Notes: generated from the sequence alone by a model not told the origin. A stretch of DNA of 64,000 nucleotides from Nocardioides luti (GCF_014212315.1 NZ_JACKXE010000001.1:1116001-1180000), one strand, 5' to 3'; positions 17,559 through 27,179 are shown, numbered from the stretch's first letter. Made by a program: numbers and translations.

Positions 17559-18572
17559 ATGTTCGGACTGGAGACGACCGCTTCCTGCACCGCTGGGGAG
17601 ACCATCTGCGAACACGTCCTGAGGTGGACGGACAACGCCGCGCTGGCCGAGGCGAGCGACATCCTGATCGGGAAGCCGCTGGCGCTCGTCGGCCTGCTGC
17701 TGCTGGGCCTGGTGATCCGGTGGGTGCTGCACCGTCTCGTCGACCGCATCGTGCTCCGCGCCGGCACCGGCGTGCTGCCGAGCACCCGCTTCTCCCGCGG
17801 CCGGGCCGGGCTCGCGGACGCCCACGAGATGGTCAACGCGACCCGTCGCGTCCAGCGCGCCAAGACCATGGGCGACCTACTGAAGAGCATCGTGACCGGG
17901 GTCCTGGTCGCGATCGTCGGGACGATGATGCTCAGCGAGCTGAGCGTCAACATCGCCCCGATCATCGCCAGCGCGGGGATCATCGGCCTGGCGCTCGGCT
18001 TCGGCGCCCAGTCGCTCGTGAAGGACTTCCTGTCCGGGATCTTCATGATCTTCGAGGACCAGTACGGCGTGGGCGACGTCGTCGACGTGGGCGAGGCGAG
18101 CGGCACCGTCGAGGCCGTCAGCCTCCGGGTCACCCGGCTGCGCGACCTCAACGGGACGGTCTGGTACGTCCCCAACGGCGAGATCCTGCGCGTCGGCAAC
18201 ATGAGCCAGAACTGGTCCCGCGCCGTCGTCGACATCGCCGTCGGCTACCGCGAGGACCTCGCCCGCGTCCAGAGCGTGCTCCGCGACGTCGCGCACGACA
18301 TGTGGGACGACGAGGACTACAAGGGCGTGATCATCGAGGAGCCGGAGGTGACCGGAGTCGAGATGTTCAACACCGACTCGGTGACGCTGCGCGTGCTCAT
18401 CAAGACCGCCCCCATGGAGCAGTGGGCGGTGGCCCGCGAGCTGCGACAGCGCCTCAAGGCCCGCTTCGACCACGAGGGCATCGAGCTGCCGCTCCCGACC
18501 AGGGTCGTGTGGCAGCGCGAGGACAAGCGCGACCAGCAGGCCGCCCCCGACGTCCCGCCCGTGGCCGGCTGA
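17559..18572 (+). CDS. mscS: MscS-family mechanosensitive channel
   Basis: 337 residues from ATG 17559. One N-terminal membrane helix (ALVGLLLLGLVIRWVLHRL), two further helices (GVLVAIVGTMMLSEL and IIASAGIIGLALGFGAQSLV), the latter being the pore-lining TM3 with its Gly/Ala pattern, then the MscS beta domain FEDQYGVGDVVDVGEASGTV and NGEILRVGNMSQNW. It opens under membrane tension to release osmolytes. The C-terminal alpha/beta vestibule is present, with a short Pro-rich end. It is transcribed away from the DUF5130 pair and ends at a strong hairpin. Confidence 0.92.
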   Translation: MFGLETTASCTAGETICEHVLRWTDNAALAEASDILIGKPLALVGLLLLGLVIRWVLHRLVDRIVLRAGTGVLPSTRFSRGRAGLADAHEMVNATRRVQRAKTMGDLLKSIVTGVLVAIVGTMMLSELSVNIAPIIASAGIIGLALGFGAQSLVKDFLSGIFMIFEDQYGVGDVVDVGEASGTVEAVSLRVTRLRDLNGTVWYVPNGEILRVGNMSQNWSRAVVDIAVGYREDLARVQSVLRDVAHDMWDDEDYKGVIIEEPEVTGVEMFNTDSVTLRVLIKTAPMEQWAVARELRQRLKARFDHEGIELPLPTRVVWQREDKRDQQAAPDVPPVAG

Positions 18573-18612
18573 GCCCGGCGGTCCTCACCCCGCTGACCAC
18601 CCGCTAACGCAG

Positions 18613-18643
18613 CAGGGCCCCGACCGTCACGGTCGGGGCCCTG
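18613..18643. terminator. Bidirectional terminator between mscS and osmC
   Basis: Perfect palindrome with arms CAGGGCCCCGACC / GGTCGGGGCCCTG and a GTCAC centre. It is placed between the converging ends of mscS (41 bp away) and osmC (20 bp away). Confidence 0.88.
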
Positions 18644-18662
18644 TCGTACGTCGGGGTCGGGC

Positions 18663-19088
18663 TCAGGCGAGCGCGGCGTCCAGCGTGATCGTGGTGCCGG
18701 TGAGCGCCTGGCTGACCGGGCAGCCCTCCTTGGCGGCCTGGGCGGCGGCCACGAAGTCGTCGTTGCTCATGCCCTCGACGACGCCGCGGACGGTGAGCGT
18801 GATGCCGGTGATGCCCGTGCCGGGCGTGAACTCGACCGCGGCCGTCGTGTCGAGCGAGGTCGGCGCCGTGCCGGCCTGGGCCAGCCCGTTGGACAGGGCC
18901 ATCGAGAAGCAGGCGGAGTGCGCCGCCCCGATCAGCTCCTCGGGCGAGGTCTTGCCGTTGGCCTCCTCGGCGCGGGAGGGCCACGAGACGTCGTACGTCC
19001 CGAGTCCGGAGGACTCGAGCGTGACCTTGCCGGCGCCCTCGAAGAGGCTGCCTTCCCAGTGCGTCGAGGCGGTGCGGGTGGTGGCCAT
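18663..19088 (-). CDS. osmC: OsmC-family organic hydroperoxide reductase
   Basis: 141 residues from ATG 19088 (MATTRTASTHWEGSLFEG), the usual OsmC start; longer in-frame starts give unrelated sequence. The two catalytic Cys are visible in GAAHSACFSMALS and in KEGCPVSQAL. The enzyme reduces organic hydroperoxides with thiol partners (dihydrolipoyl proteins in other species). Cytoplasmic dimer. It is divergent from the truncated haemoglobin gene with 91 bp between starts; a shared oxidative/nitrosative response is possible but no operator stands out. Confidence 0.93.
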   Translation of the reverse strand: MATTRTASTHWEGSLFEGAGKVTLESSGLGTYDVSWPSRAEEANGKTSPEELIGAAHSACFSMALSNGLAQAGTAPTSLDTTAAVEFTPGTGITGITLTVRGVVEGMSNDDFVAAAQAAKEGCPVSQALTGTTITLDAALA

Positions 19089-19179
19089 CTGCAGATCAGC
19101 TCCTGTGCTCGGGGTCGGTGTGCTCCGAGTGTTCCACGCCGGTGTCGGGCGGCCGCGGGCGTCTCGGCACAATGAGGGC

Positions 19180-19554
19180 GTGACCACCTACTACGAGGAG
19201 ATCGGCGGCTTCGACACCTTCCGGACGATCGTCGCGACGTTCTACGAGGGCGTGGCGACCGACGAGGTGCTGCGCCCGCTCTACCCGGAGGAGGACCTCG
19301 GCCCCGCCGAGGAGCGCTTCCTGCTGTTCCTCGTGCAGTACTGGGGCGGGCCGACGACCTACTCCGAGGCGCGCGGCCACCCGCGGCTGCGGATGCGGCA
19401 CGCGCCGTTCGCGGTGACGCCGGACGCCAAGGACCGCTGGCTGCTGCACTTCCGGGCCGGGCTCGACGCGGTCGACCTGACCCCGGAGCAGGACGCGCAG
19501 TTCTGGGACTACGTGACCCACGCCGCGCAGTTCATGGTCAACACGCTCGAGTGA
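19180..19554 (+). CDS. glbO: Truncated haemoglobin, group II (GlbO-like)
   Basis: 124 residues from GTG 19180. The two-over-two globin pattern is clear: YYEEIGGFDTFRTIVATFYE (helix A/B), DLGPAEERFLLFLVQYWGGP (helix E with the distal residues), RMRHAPFAVTPDAKDRWLLH with the proximal His and the TrpG8 typical of groups II/III, and a final helix. These proteins bind O2 or NO and are linked with respiration or NO detoxification in mycobacteria. It stands alone; a gene-free 157 bp follows. Confidence 0.9.
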   Translation: MTTYYEEIGGFDTFRTIVATFYEGVATDEVLRPLYPEEDLGPAEERFLLFLVQYWGGPTTYSEARGHPRLRMRHAPFAVTPDAKDRWLLHFRAGLDAVDLTPEQDAQFWDYVTHAAQFMVNTLE

Positions 19555-19711
19555 ACCCAATCCGTCGCGGGACCGTGTAACACCCGCGGGGGCTCGTGAC
19601 AGGTAGGGAGCGCACGGGTGGGCCGGCACCGGCCTGCCCGCACCAGACCGCCCCGACGGTGACGCTCCCCCCGCGTTACCGTCGGGGCGTCATCCGACCG
19701 GAGGGACCACC

Positions 19712-20416
19712 ATGGCCGCACCCGCTGCGCTGGACCTCCGCCTCGACCCGCCGGCCCTCGAGCCGGCGCCGGACCTCGTCCACCGCCTCGCCTCGCTGGC
19801 TGCCGCCTCGGGGGCGGCCTCCGCGCCCGCCGGCGCCCCCGGGCCCCGGCCCGGGTGGCAGGTCGGGCTCGCCGCGGCCGGTGTCGCCGGCATCGTCGGC
19901 GGTGCCGCACTCCTCGCGGCCCACCTGGGCGGGGACGACGGCTCCGTGCCGCCGACCTCGCCGGCCACGACCCCGGGTCGGACCGTCAGCCCGCCGCCGG
20001 CGCCGCAGGAGCGGGTCCGCCGCGACGGCACCCTCCAGCCGGTCCCCGAGGAGCAGGACGACGACGCCTCGGCGGGGCAGCCCGGGGTGCCCGGGGACGA
20101 CGACGCGACCGACGGCACCGGCACCGGCACCGCGCCGGCCGCTCCCCCGGACGAGACGGGAGCACCCTCCGACGACGGCACCCGGGAGCCGGGCGACGAC
20201 GCGACCGACGACCCGTCCGACAGTCCCTCGGACGACTCGTCCGACGGCCCCTCGGGCGACGACGACGGCGACAAGGACGGCGAGAGCTCCGGGTCCGGCT
20301 CGGACGGCGGCGGCGGCTCGGACGACGGTGGGGGGTCCGACGACGGTGGGGGCCGCGGGTCCGACGAGGGGTCCGGCGACGGCGGCGCGACCGTCCCGCC
20401 GGGCGTGGACGACTGA
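19712..20416 (+). CDS. One-TM protein with long acidic Asp/Ser/Gly tail, next to an ECF sigma factor
   Basis: 234 residues, function not recognised. A Pro/Ala-rich N-terminal part with a short helix (DLVHRLASLAAA) is followed by one membrane helix (51-71, VGLAAAGVAGIVGGAALLAAH) and then by ~160 residues of low complexity, dominated by Asp, Ser, Gly and Thr, which should lie outside the cell. GGAGGG 6 bp upstream supports the ATG. The gene is 6 bp upstream of the sigma-factor gene and surely co-transcribed. It has no ZAS zinc motif or other anti-sigma signature, so a role as the sigma factor's membrane partner is inference from position only. Confidence 0.7.
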   Translation: MAAPAALDLRLDPPALEPAPDLVHRLASLAAASGAASAPAGAPGPRPGWQVGLAAAGVAGIVGGAALLAAHLGGDDGSVPPTSPATTPGRTVSPPPAPQERVRRDGTLQPVPEEQDDDASAGQPGVPGDDDATDGTGTGTAPAAPPDETGAPSDDGTREPGDDATDDPSDSPSDDSSDGPSGDDDGDKDGESSGSGSDGGGGSDDGGGSDDGGGRGSDEGSGDGGATVPPGVDD

Positions 20417-20422
20417 GGCACC

Positions 20423-20998
20423 GTGCCCGCGGACGACGAGCTGGTCCGGCGCGCCAAGCAGGGCGACCCGGACGCCTGGCGTGACCTCTACCGGGCCCAC
20501 GCGGCCCGGCTGGTGCTGTGGCTCGGCACCCGACCGAGCGGCGACGCCGCGGTCGCGGCCGAGGACCTGGCCAACGAGGCCTGGCTGGTGGCGGCGGGCA
20601 AGGTCGCCGAGTTCACCGGCAGCTCGTCGGACTTCGCCGGCTGGCTGTTCGGCATCGCGCGCAACCTGTCGACCAACACGCACCGCCGCAGCCAGCGGCG
20701 GCACACCGACCCGTCCGCCGAGCCGGACGCCGGCGCCGTACCCGCCACCGAGGGGCCGGAGTCGCTGCTGGTCGCCCGCGACTGGGTGACCCGCCTGCTG
20801 CGCCACCTGCCGCCGCGCGAGCGCGACGTGGTCGCGTGCCTGGAGGTCGTGGGCCTCGACGTCGAGGGCACCGCCCGCGCCCTGGGGATCAGCCCCGTCG
20901 CCGTCCGTGTCGCCCGGCACCGCGGCCTGAAGAGGCTGCGGGCGCTGGCGCCCGAGCGCCCCGGTCAGCCCAGGACGGCGAGCAACGCCGCACGGTGA
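20423..20998 (+). CDS. ECF-type RNA polymerase sigma factor
   Basis: 191 residues from GTG 20423. Region 2 is seen in LVRRAKQGDPDAWRDLYRAH, AEDLANEAWLVAAGKV and FAGWLFGIARNLSTNTHR; region 4 in LLRHLPPRERDVVACLEVVG, followed by the helix-turn-helix VEGTARALGISPVAVRVARHRGLKRLRAL. It directs RNA polymerase to a small regulon, probably including its own operon. The preceding gene, a membrane protein with an acidic tail, is the likely functional partner. Its 3' end overlaps the converging thioesterase gene by 34 bp. Confidence 0.9.
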   Translation: MPADDELVRRAKQGDPDAWRDLYRAHAARLVLWLGTRPSGDAAVAAEDLANEAWLVAAGKVAEFTGSSSDFAGWLFGIARNLSTNTHRRSQRRHTDPSAEPDAGAVPATEGPESLLVARDWVTRLLRHLPPRERDVVACLEVVGLDVEGTARALGISPVAVRVARHRGLKRLRALAPERPGQPRTASNAAR

Positions 20999-21810
20999 GC
21001 GTCTGACATCGGCGCCGAGCGCTGGGTCGCGCCGTCGAAGAAGACGATCGTGACGCGGGCCCGCGACAGCACGGTGTCGCCGTCGCAGATCTCGGACTCG
21101 ATCGTGACCGAGCGGTCCCCGACGCGCGAGACCCAGGACCACAGGTCGTAGGGCTCGGGCCGGAACAGGATCGGCACCTTGTAGTCCACGTCGGTCTGGG
21201 CGACCACGACCTGCGGCACCCCGTCCGGCACGTCGCGCCAGATCCGGGCGTTCAGGAGGATGCGGGCCTCCTGGAAGTACTCGAAGTACTTCACGTTGTT
21301 GACGTGGCCGTAGACGTCGACGTCCGAGAAGCGCACGTGCACCGGGTAGTGGTTGAGCCCCTCGCGCCGCGCGGGGCTGGGCGCGGTCCGCGGCGAGCGC
21401 TCAGCCGGCTCGAGGAACTCCCCCAGCGTCTCGCGCTCGACGGGCGTGAGGCGACGCGGGCGCTCCGTGGCGAAGACGTACGGCGTCAGCACGGTCGTCG
21501 CGCGGAGGTAGACCCGACGCCCGTCCGGCGCCTGGGGGTCCTCCTGGAAGATCTCGTAGGCCATCGTGAACGAGGCCGCGCGGATCTCGGTGACCCAGCA
21601 CTCGATCTGCACGGGCCGGAAGCGGTACTCCAGCGGGGCGAGGTACTGCACCTCGTGGCGGACCACGACGACCCCCTCGGCCAGCTCGCCCGTGTGGGCG
21701 GCCGGGCCGTGGGTGCGCAGCATGTCGACCCGGGCCTCCTGGAGGTAGTCGACGTAGACGACGTTGTTGACGTGGCCCAGGAGGTCCAGGTAGCCCATCG
21801 CATCGGACAC
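20965..21810 (-). CDS. Double-hotdog acyl-CoA thioesterase, 5' end apparently frameshifted
   Basis: 281 residues as read from GTG 21810. Two 4HBT hotdog domains are present: DLLGHVNNVVYVDYLQEAR near the N-terminus and VRFSDVDVYGHVNNVKYFEY after residue 150. Each contains the D-x-x-GHVNN catalytic motif. The open frame begins inside the first motif and its start codon has no ribosome binding site. In the next frame, GTG 21833 encodes AVRHVYECPMRW, exactly the missing N-terminus; inserting one G between 21791 and 21792 would join them into RWADLDLLGHVNN. So this is either a sequencing error or a recent one-base deletion. Cytoplasmic; it hydrolyses acyl-CoA, substrate unknown. Confidence 0.85.
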   Translation of the reverse strand: MSDAMGYLDLLGHVNNVVYVDYLQEARVDMLRTHGPAAHTGELAEGVVVVRHEVQYLAPLEYRFRPVQIECWVTEIRAASFTMAYEIFQEDPQAPDGRRVYLRATTVLTPYVFATERPRRLTPVERETLGEFLEPAERSPRTAPSPARREGLNHYPVHVRFSDVDVYGHVNNVKYFEYFQEARILLNARIWRDVPDGVPQVVVAQTDVDYKVPILFRPEPYDLWSWVSRVGDRSVTIESEICDGDTVLSRARVTIVFFDGATQRSAPMSDAHRAALLAVLG

Positions 21811-21864
21811 TCGTAGACGTGGCGCACGGCCACGATGCTGCCAGACCCCGACCGGGGCCGTGGA

Positions 21865-22047
21865 TCAGTGGCTGAGCGCGAGACCGCGGTAGTAGGTGCG
21901 CACCGTCTGGTGGCGGGCCACGCGGGTGCGGCGGTTGCTGACGACGAACTCGGCGACGGCGGCGAGCGCGACGACCGCGCCGACGGCGGCGAGGGCGAGC
22001 ACGGTGACGACGAAGAAGCTGATGGTGGTGGCGTCCAGGATGAACAT
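21865..22047 (-). CDS. 60-residue single-pass membrane protein under TetR-type operator
   Basis: The protein begins MFILDATTISFFVV and has one long hydrophobic segment (about residues 9-38, rich in Val/Ala/Leu), then a basic cytoplasmic tail (SNRRTRVARHQTVRTYYRGL). AAAGGA lies about 10 bp upstream of the ATG. It is divergent from the tetR gene, with two copies of a CTACAnnTGTAG palindrome directly in front of it. This arrangement supports a real regulated gene. Function unknown; small membrane proteins under local repressors are often efflux or envelope-stress accessories, which is speculation here. Confidence 0.65.
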   Translation of the reverse strand: MFILDATTISFFVVTVLALAAVGAVVALAAVAEFVVSNRRTRVARHQTVRTYYRGLALSH

Positions 22048-22060
22048 GGCGGCCGATCCT

Positions 22061-22092
22061 TTCTACAGGTGTAGAATCTCTACACATGTAGA
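22061..22092. promoter_or_regulatory. Double operator between small membrane protein gene and tetR
   Basis: Two palindromes in tandem: TTCTACA-GG-TGTAGAA (22061-22076) and TCTACA-CA-TGTAGA (22079-22092). Centres are 17 bp apart. The shared consensus is TCTACAnnTGTAGA. The pair lies 14 bp upstream of the small gene's start and ~72 bp upstream of tetR, the usual place for autoregulation by a divergent TetR protein. The stretch is also markedly AT-richer than its surroundings. Confidence 0.75.
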
Positions 22093-22163
22093 AGGTACGC
22101 CGCTCCCCCGAGGCTCGCAAGCCGGCCGGTAGTGTCGCCGCTCACAGCACCGAAGAGGACCGG

Positions 22164-22784
22164 ATGCCCACCACCCGCACCGCCAGCCCGACCACCACCG
22201 ACGCGCCGCTCAGCCCGCGCCGTCGGCAGCTGCTCGACGCCGGGCTGCACGTGGTCGCCGACGAGGGACTGCGCGGGCTGACGCACCGGGCCGTGGACCG
22301 CCGCGCCGGGCTGCCGCAGGGCAGCTGCTCGGCGTACCTCCGCACCCGCAAGGCGCTGGTCTCCGCCCTCACGGAGTACGTCGCCGGCACGCTCGCCGCC
22401 GACGTCGACGCGCTCGCGGTGGACCTGCAGCAGTGCGACGGGGCCGCCGAGCGGGCGATCGAGCTCACGCTGCGGCTGTTCCAGCGCTGGGTCGACGAGC
22501 GCGAGCTCCTGCTCGCCAAGCTCGAGCTCTCGCTCGAGGCCTCCCGGGACCCCGACCTGGCGGCCCTGCTCGCCGCCTGGCGGGCCCGCCTGGTCGACGT
22601 CGTCGACGGGATCATGGCGGCCCGCGACACCGAGCACAGCACCGAGCGCGCCGAGGCCCTGGTCTCGTCCTTCGACGGCATCCTCTTCGCCGCGCTGCTC
22701 AAGCCGGCGCGGGGTCGGGCCGCCTTCCTGGCCAGGTCCCTGGAGCTGCTGATGCGCTCGCTCGCCGGCCCCGGCGACGCCTGA
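22164..22784 (+). CDS. TetR-family transcriptional regulator
   Basis: 206 residues. An N-terminal helix-turn-helix is seen at about 18-65: RRRQLLDAGLHVVADEGLRG, LTHRAVDRRAGLPQGSCSAYL, KALVSALTEYV. The ligand-binding part is helical with a Glu/Leu-rich middle (ERELLLAKLELSLEAS). The PQGSCSAYL recognition helix resembles that of TetR proteins of the AcrR type acting on membrane or efflux genes. It very probably binds the CTACAnnTGTAG sites upstream and represses itself and the divergent 60-residue membrane protein. Ligand unknown. Confidence 0.9.
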   Translation: MPTTRTASPTTTDAPLSPRRRQLLDAGLHVVADEGLRGLTHRAVDRRAGLPQGSCSAYLRTRKALVSALTEYVAGTLAADVDALAVDLQQCDGAAERAIELTLRLFQRWVDERELLLAKLELSLEASRDPDLAALLAAWRARLVDVVDGIMAARDTEHSTERAEALVSSFDGILFAALLKPARGRAAFLARSLELLMRSLAGPGDA

Positions 22785-22880
22785 GCCGTCCGGCCCGCAG
22801 CGTGACGTACGCCTCCTCCGCGCCGCCGGGCCAGCGTCTAGGGTGGCGAACGCACCGCCCACCCCGAGATCGGAGTTTCC

Positions 22881-24098
22881 ATGCCCGAGGCCGTCATCGT
22901 CTCTGTTGCCCGTTCGCCCATCGGCCGCGCGAACAAGGGGTCCCTCAAGGACTTCCGCCCCGACGACCTGAGCGCCCTGATCGTCAAGGCCGCGCTGGAC
23001 AAGATCCCGGACCTCGACCCGAACACGGTCGACGACCTCTACCTCGGGTGCGGACTCCCCGGCGGCGAGAGCGGCAACAACATGGGCCGGGTCGTCAACG
23101 TGCTCAACGGGATGGACGACGTCCCCGGCGCCACGATCACCCGCTACTGCGCCTCGTCGGTGCAGACCACCCGGATGGCCTTCCACGCCATCAAGGCCGG
23201 CGAGGGCGACATCTTCATCTCCGCCGGCGTGGAGACGGTGTCCCGCTTCGCGAAGGGAACCTCGGACCACTGGCCCGACACCCACAACCACCTCTTCGAC
23301 GAGGCCAAGGCCCGCACCGACAAGACCGCCGAGGGCGGCGTCGACTGGCACGACCCGCGTGAGGACGGCAAGCTCCCCGACGCCTACATCGCGATGGGCC
23401 AGACCGCCGAGAACGTCGCCAAGCTGCGCGGCCTCTCCCGCCAGGAGCTCGACGAGTTCGGTGTCCGCTCGCAGAACCTCGCCGAGAAGGCGATCAACGA
23501 CGGCTTCTGGGCCCGCGAGATCACCCCGGTCACCACCCCCGACGGCACCGTCGTCAGCACCGACGACGGCCCCCGCGCCGGCGTCACCTACGACGCGCTC
23601 AAGGACCTCAAGCCGGTCTTCCGCCCCGACGGCGTCGTGACCGCCGGCAACTGCTGCGCGCTCAACGACGGGGCCGCGGCGGTCGTCATCATGTCCGACA
23701 CCAAGGCGGCCGAGCTGGGCCTGACCCCGCTCGCCCGGATCGTCTCCACCGGCGTCAGCGGCCTCTCCCCCGAGATCATGGGCCTCGGCCCGGTCGAGGC
23801 GACCAAGAACGCGCTGAAGTACGCCGGCATGAGCATCGGCGACATCGACCTGGTCGAGATCAACGAGGCCTTCGCGGCCCAGGTCGTGCCGTCGTACCAG
23901 GACCTCGGCATCGACCTGGACCGCCTCAACGTCAACGGCGGCGCGATCGCGGTCGGCCACCCGTTCGGCATGACCGGCGCCCGCCTGCAGAACACGATGA
24001 TCAACTCGCTGGACTGGCACGACAAGACCACCGGGCTGATCACCATGTGCGTCGGCGGCGGTCAGGGCATGGCCCTGATCCTCGAGCGCCTGCGCTGA
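22881..24098 (+). CDS. Acetyl-CoA C-acyltransferase (thiolase)
   Basis: 405 residues. Thiolase fold with the acylation Cys90 in ITRYCASSVQTT, the INEAFAAQ motif, GGAIAVGHPFGMTGARL with the active His, and the second catalytic Cys in TMCVGGGQGMAL. All three catalytic residues are present. It cleaves 3-ketoacyl-CoA in beta-oxidation, or makes acetoacetyl-CoA. The N-terminus (MPEAVIVSVARSPIGRANKG) is standard. It stands 96 bp after tetR and 45 bp before a MarR-type gene on the same strand; no hydratase/dehydrogenase partner (fadB) is adjacent. Confidence 0.94.
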   Translation: MPEAVIVSVARSPIGRANKGSLKDFRPDDLSALIVKAALDKIPDLDPNTVDDLYLGCGLPGGESGNNMGRVVNVLNGMDDVPGATITRYCASSVQTTRMAFHAIKAGEGDIFISAGVETVSRFAKGTSDHWPDTHNHLFDEAKARTDKTAEGGVDWHDPREDGKLPDAYIAMGQTAENVAKLRGLSRQELDEFGVRSQNLAEKAINDGFWAREITPVTTPDGTVVSTDDGPRAGVTYDALKDLKPVFRPDGVVTAGNCCALNDGAAAVVIMSDTKAAELGLTPLARIVSTGVSGLSPEIMGLGPVEATKNALKYAGMSIGDIDLVEINEAFAAQVVPSYQDLGIDLDRLNVNGGAIAVGHPFGMTGARLQNTMINSLDWHDKTTGLITMCVGGGQGMALILERLR

Positions 24099-24143
24099 CC
24101 CGGCGTCCGTGCGCGCGGGGGCGTGCCCGTTAGGGTGCTGCCC

Positions 24144-24632
24144 ATGACGGAGGCGCGCACGGCCCGGTGGCTCGACGACGGCCAGCAGCAGTCGTGGCGT
24201 GCCCTCCTCATGGGCACCACGCTGCTGCTGGACCGTCTCGACGACGACCTTCGGCGGCACTTCGACATCTCGCTCACCGAGTACGAGATCCTGGTCCGCC
24301 TCTCCGAGCGCGACGGCCGCCAGATGCGGATGGCCCAGCTCGCCGACGCCACCGCGCACAGCCGCAGCCGCGTCACGCACACCGTGGCCCGGATGGAGAA
24401 GGCCGGCCTCGTCGAGCGGGCAACCTCCCCCGAGGACGGCCGCGGCATCGTCTGCTCGATGACCGAGCACGGCTACGCCCTGCTCACCAAGGTCGCACCG
24501 ACGCACGTCAACGGCGTCCGCGACCACCTCGTCGACCTGGTCAGCGACGAGGACTTCGCCGCCCTCGGCCGCGTGATGAACGCCGTGTCCGACCACCTCG
24601 TCGCCGGTCACCCCGAGATGGAGATGCGCTGA
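24144..24632 (+). CDS. MarR-family transcriptional regulator
   Basis: 162 residues from ATG 24144 (MTEARTARWLDDGQQQSW); a GTG 21 bp upstream is also in frame but less well placed. The winged helix is seen in LTEYEILVRLSERDGRQMRM, AQLADATAHSRSRVTHTVARM and GLVERATSPEDGRG, the last being the classic MarR wing. It probably acts as a dimer. It follows the thiolase gene by 45 bp and may regulate it or be co-transcribed. After its stop lies the gene-free repeat array. Confidence 0.9.
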   Translation: MTEARTARWLDDGQQQSWRALLMGTTLLLDRLDDDLRRHFDISLTEYEILVRLSERDGRQMRMAQLADATAHSRSRVTHTVARMEKAGLVERATSPEDGRGIVCSMTEHGYALLTKVAPTHVNGVRDHLVDLVSDEDFAALGRVMNAVSDHLVAGHPEMEMR

Positions 24633-24676
24633 CCTCCGCACAGGCGAGGCACGAGCCCGGGCGGTAGGTCAGCCAC

Positions 24677-25410
24677 GTCGAGTAGAACGGCGCGACTGAG
24701 GAACGAAGTCGCGGCGGGCGTATCGAGACCCGGTCGCGCAGAGGTCTCGATACGCTCGCTGACGCTCGCTACTCGACCAACGAAAACGTCGCTGCTCGAC
24801 CAACGAACATCCTCGTCGGTCGAGTAGAACGGCGCGACTGAGGAACGAAGTCGCGACGGGCGTATCGAGACCCGGTCAGCGCAGGGGGTCTCGATACGCT
24901 CGCTGGTGCTCGCTACTCGACCAACGAAACACGTCGCTACTCGACCAACGAACGCGAGCTCAGGTCTCGATACGCTCGCTGGCGCTCGCTACTCGACCAA
25001 CGAAAACGTCGCTACTCGACCAACGAACGCGAGCCCAGGTCTCGATACGCTCGCTGGCGCTCGCTACTCGACCAACGAGCGGCCTCGGTGCTCGACCAAC
25101 GAACACCCTCGTCGGTCGAGTAGAACGGCGCGACTGAGGAACGAAGTCGCGATGGGCGTATCGAGACCCGGTCGCGCAGGGGTCTCGATACGCTCGCTGA
25201 CGCTCGCTACTCGACCAACGAAAACGTCGCTGCTCGACCAACGAACATCCTCGTCGGTCGAGTAGAACGGCGCGACTGAGGAACGAAGTCGCGACGGGCG
25301 TATCGAGACCCCGTCGCGCAGGGGTCTCGATACGCTCGCTGGTGCTCGCTACTCGACCAACGAAACACGTCGCTACTCGACCGACGAAAAACGTTGCTAC
25401 TCGACCAACG
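24677..25410. repeat. Gene-free array of long palindromic repeats (family B)
   Basis: Four full units begin with GTCGAGTAGAACGGCGCGAC at 24677, 24819, 25115 and 25257. Each continues to GGGCGTATCGAGACC and is followed by the inverse half GGTCTCGATACGCTCGCT ... GCTCGCTACTCGACCAACGA. Two extra right halves lie at about 24962-25105. Left and right halves pair to make ~100-nt imperfect hairpins. Starts 1 to 3 and 2 to 4 are both 438 bp apart, showing a segmental duplication. Short open frames here (for example 24906-25265) consist only of translated repeat and are not genes. The array fills the space between the marR stop and the ettA stop. Confidence 0.9.
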
Positions 25411-25420
25411 AACAGCCCGA

Positions 25421-27103
<1,683 letters not shown>

Positions 27104-27144
27104 GCGGTCGAGCCTAGTTGAGCAGAGGCCTCCCGACCCAGACG

Positions 27145-27174
27145 GGGTCGCAGGCGGGCGGCCGCCTGCGACCC
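27145..27174 (-). terminator. Hairpin terminator downstream of the ssb-like gene
   Basis: Perfect 13-bp stem GGGTCGCAGGCGG / CCGCCTGCGACCC, 4-base loop, beginning 6 bp after the ssb stop. It isolates ettA from the upstream group. Confidence 0.85.
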
Positions 27175-27179
27175 AGGTC

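Noticed and set aside
24906..25265. 119-residue open frame with repeated ATRPTNA and GLDTLAGARYSTNE
   Set aside because: It is merely the family B repeat read in one frame; no ribosome binding site or family.
24677..25410. Possible CRISPR or tandem-repeat surface gene
   Set aside because: Units are 142-296 bp apart, nearly all sequence is repeat, and no frame stays open through the array.
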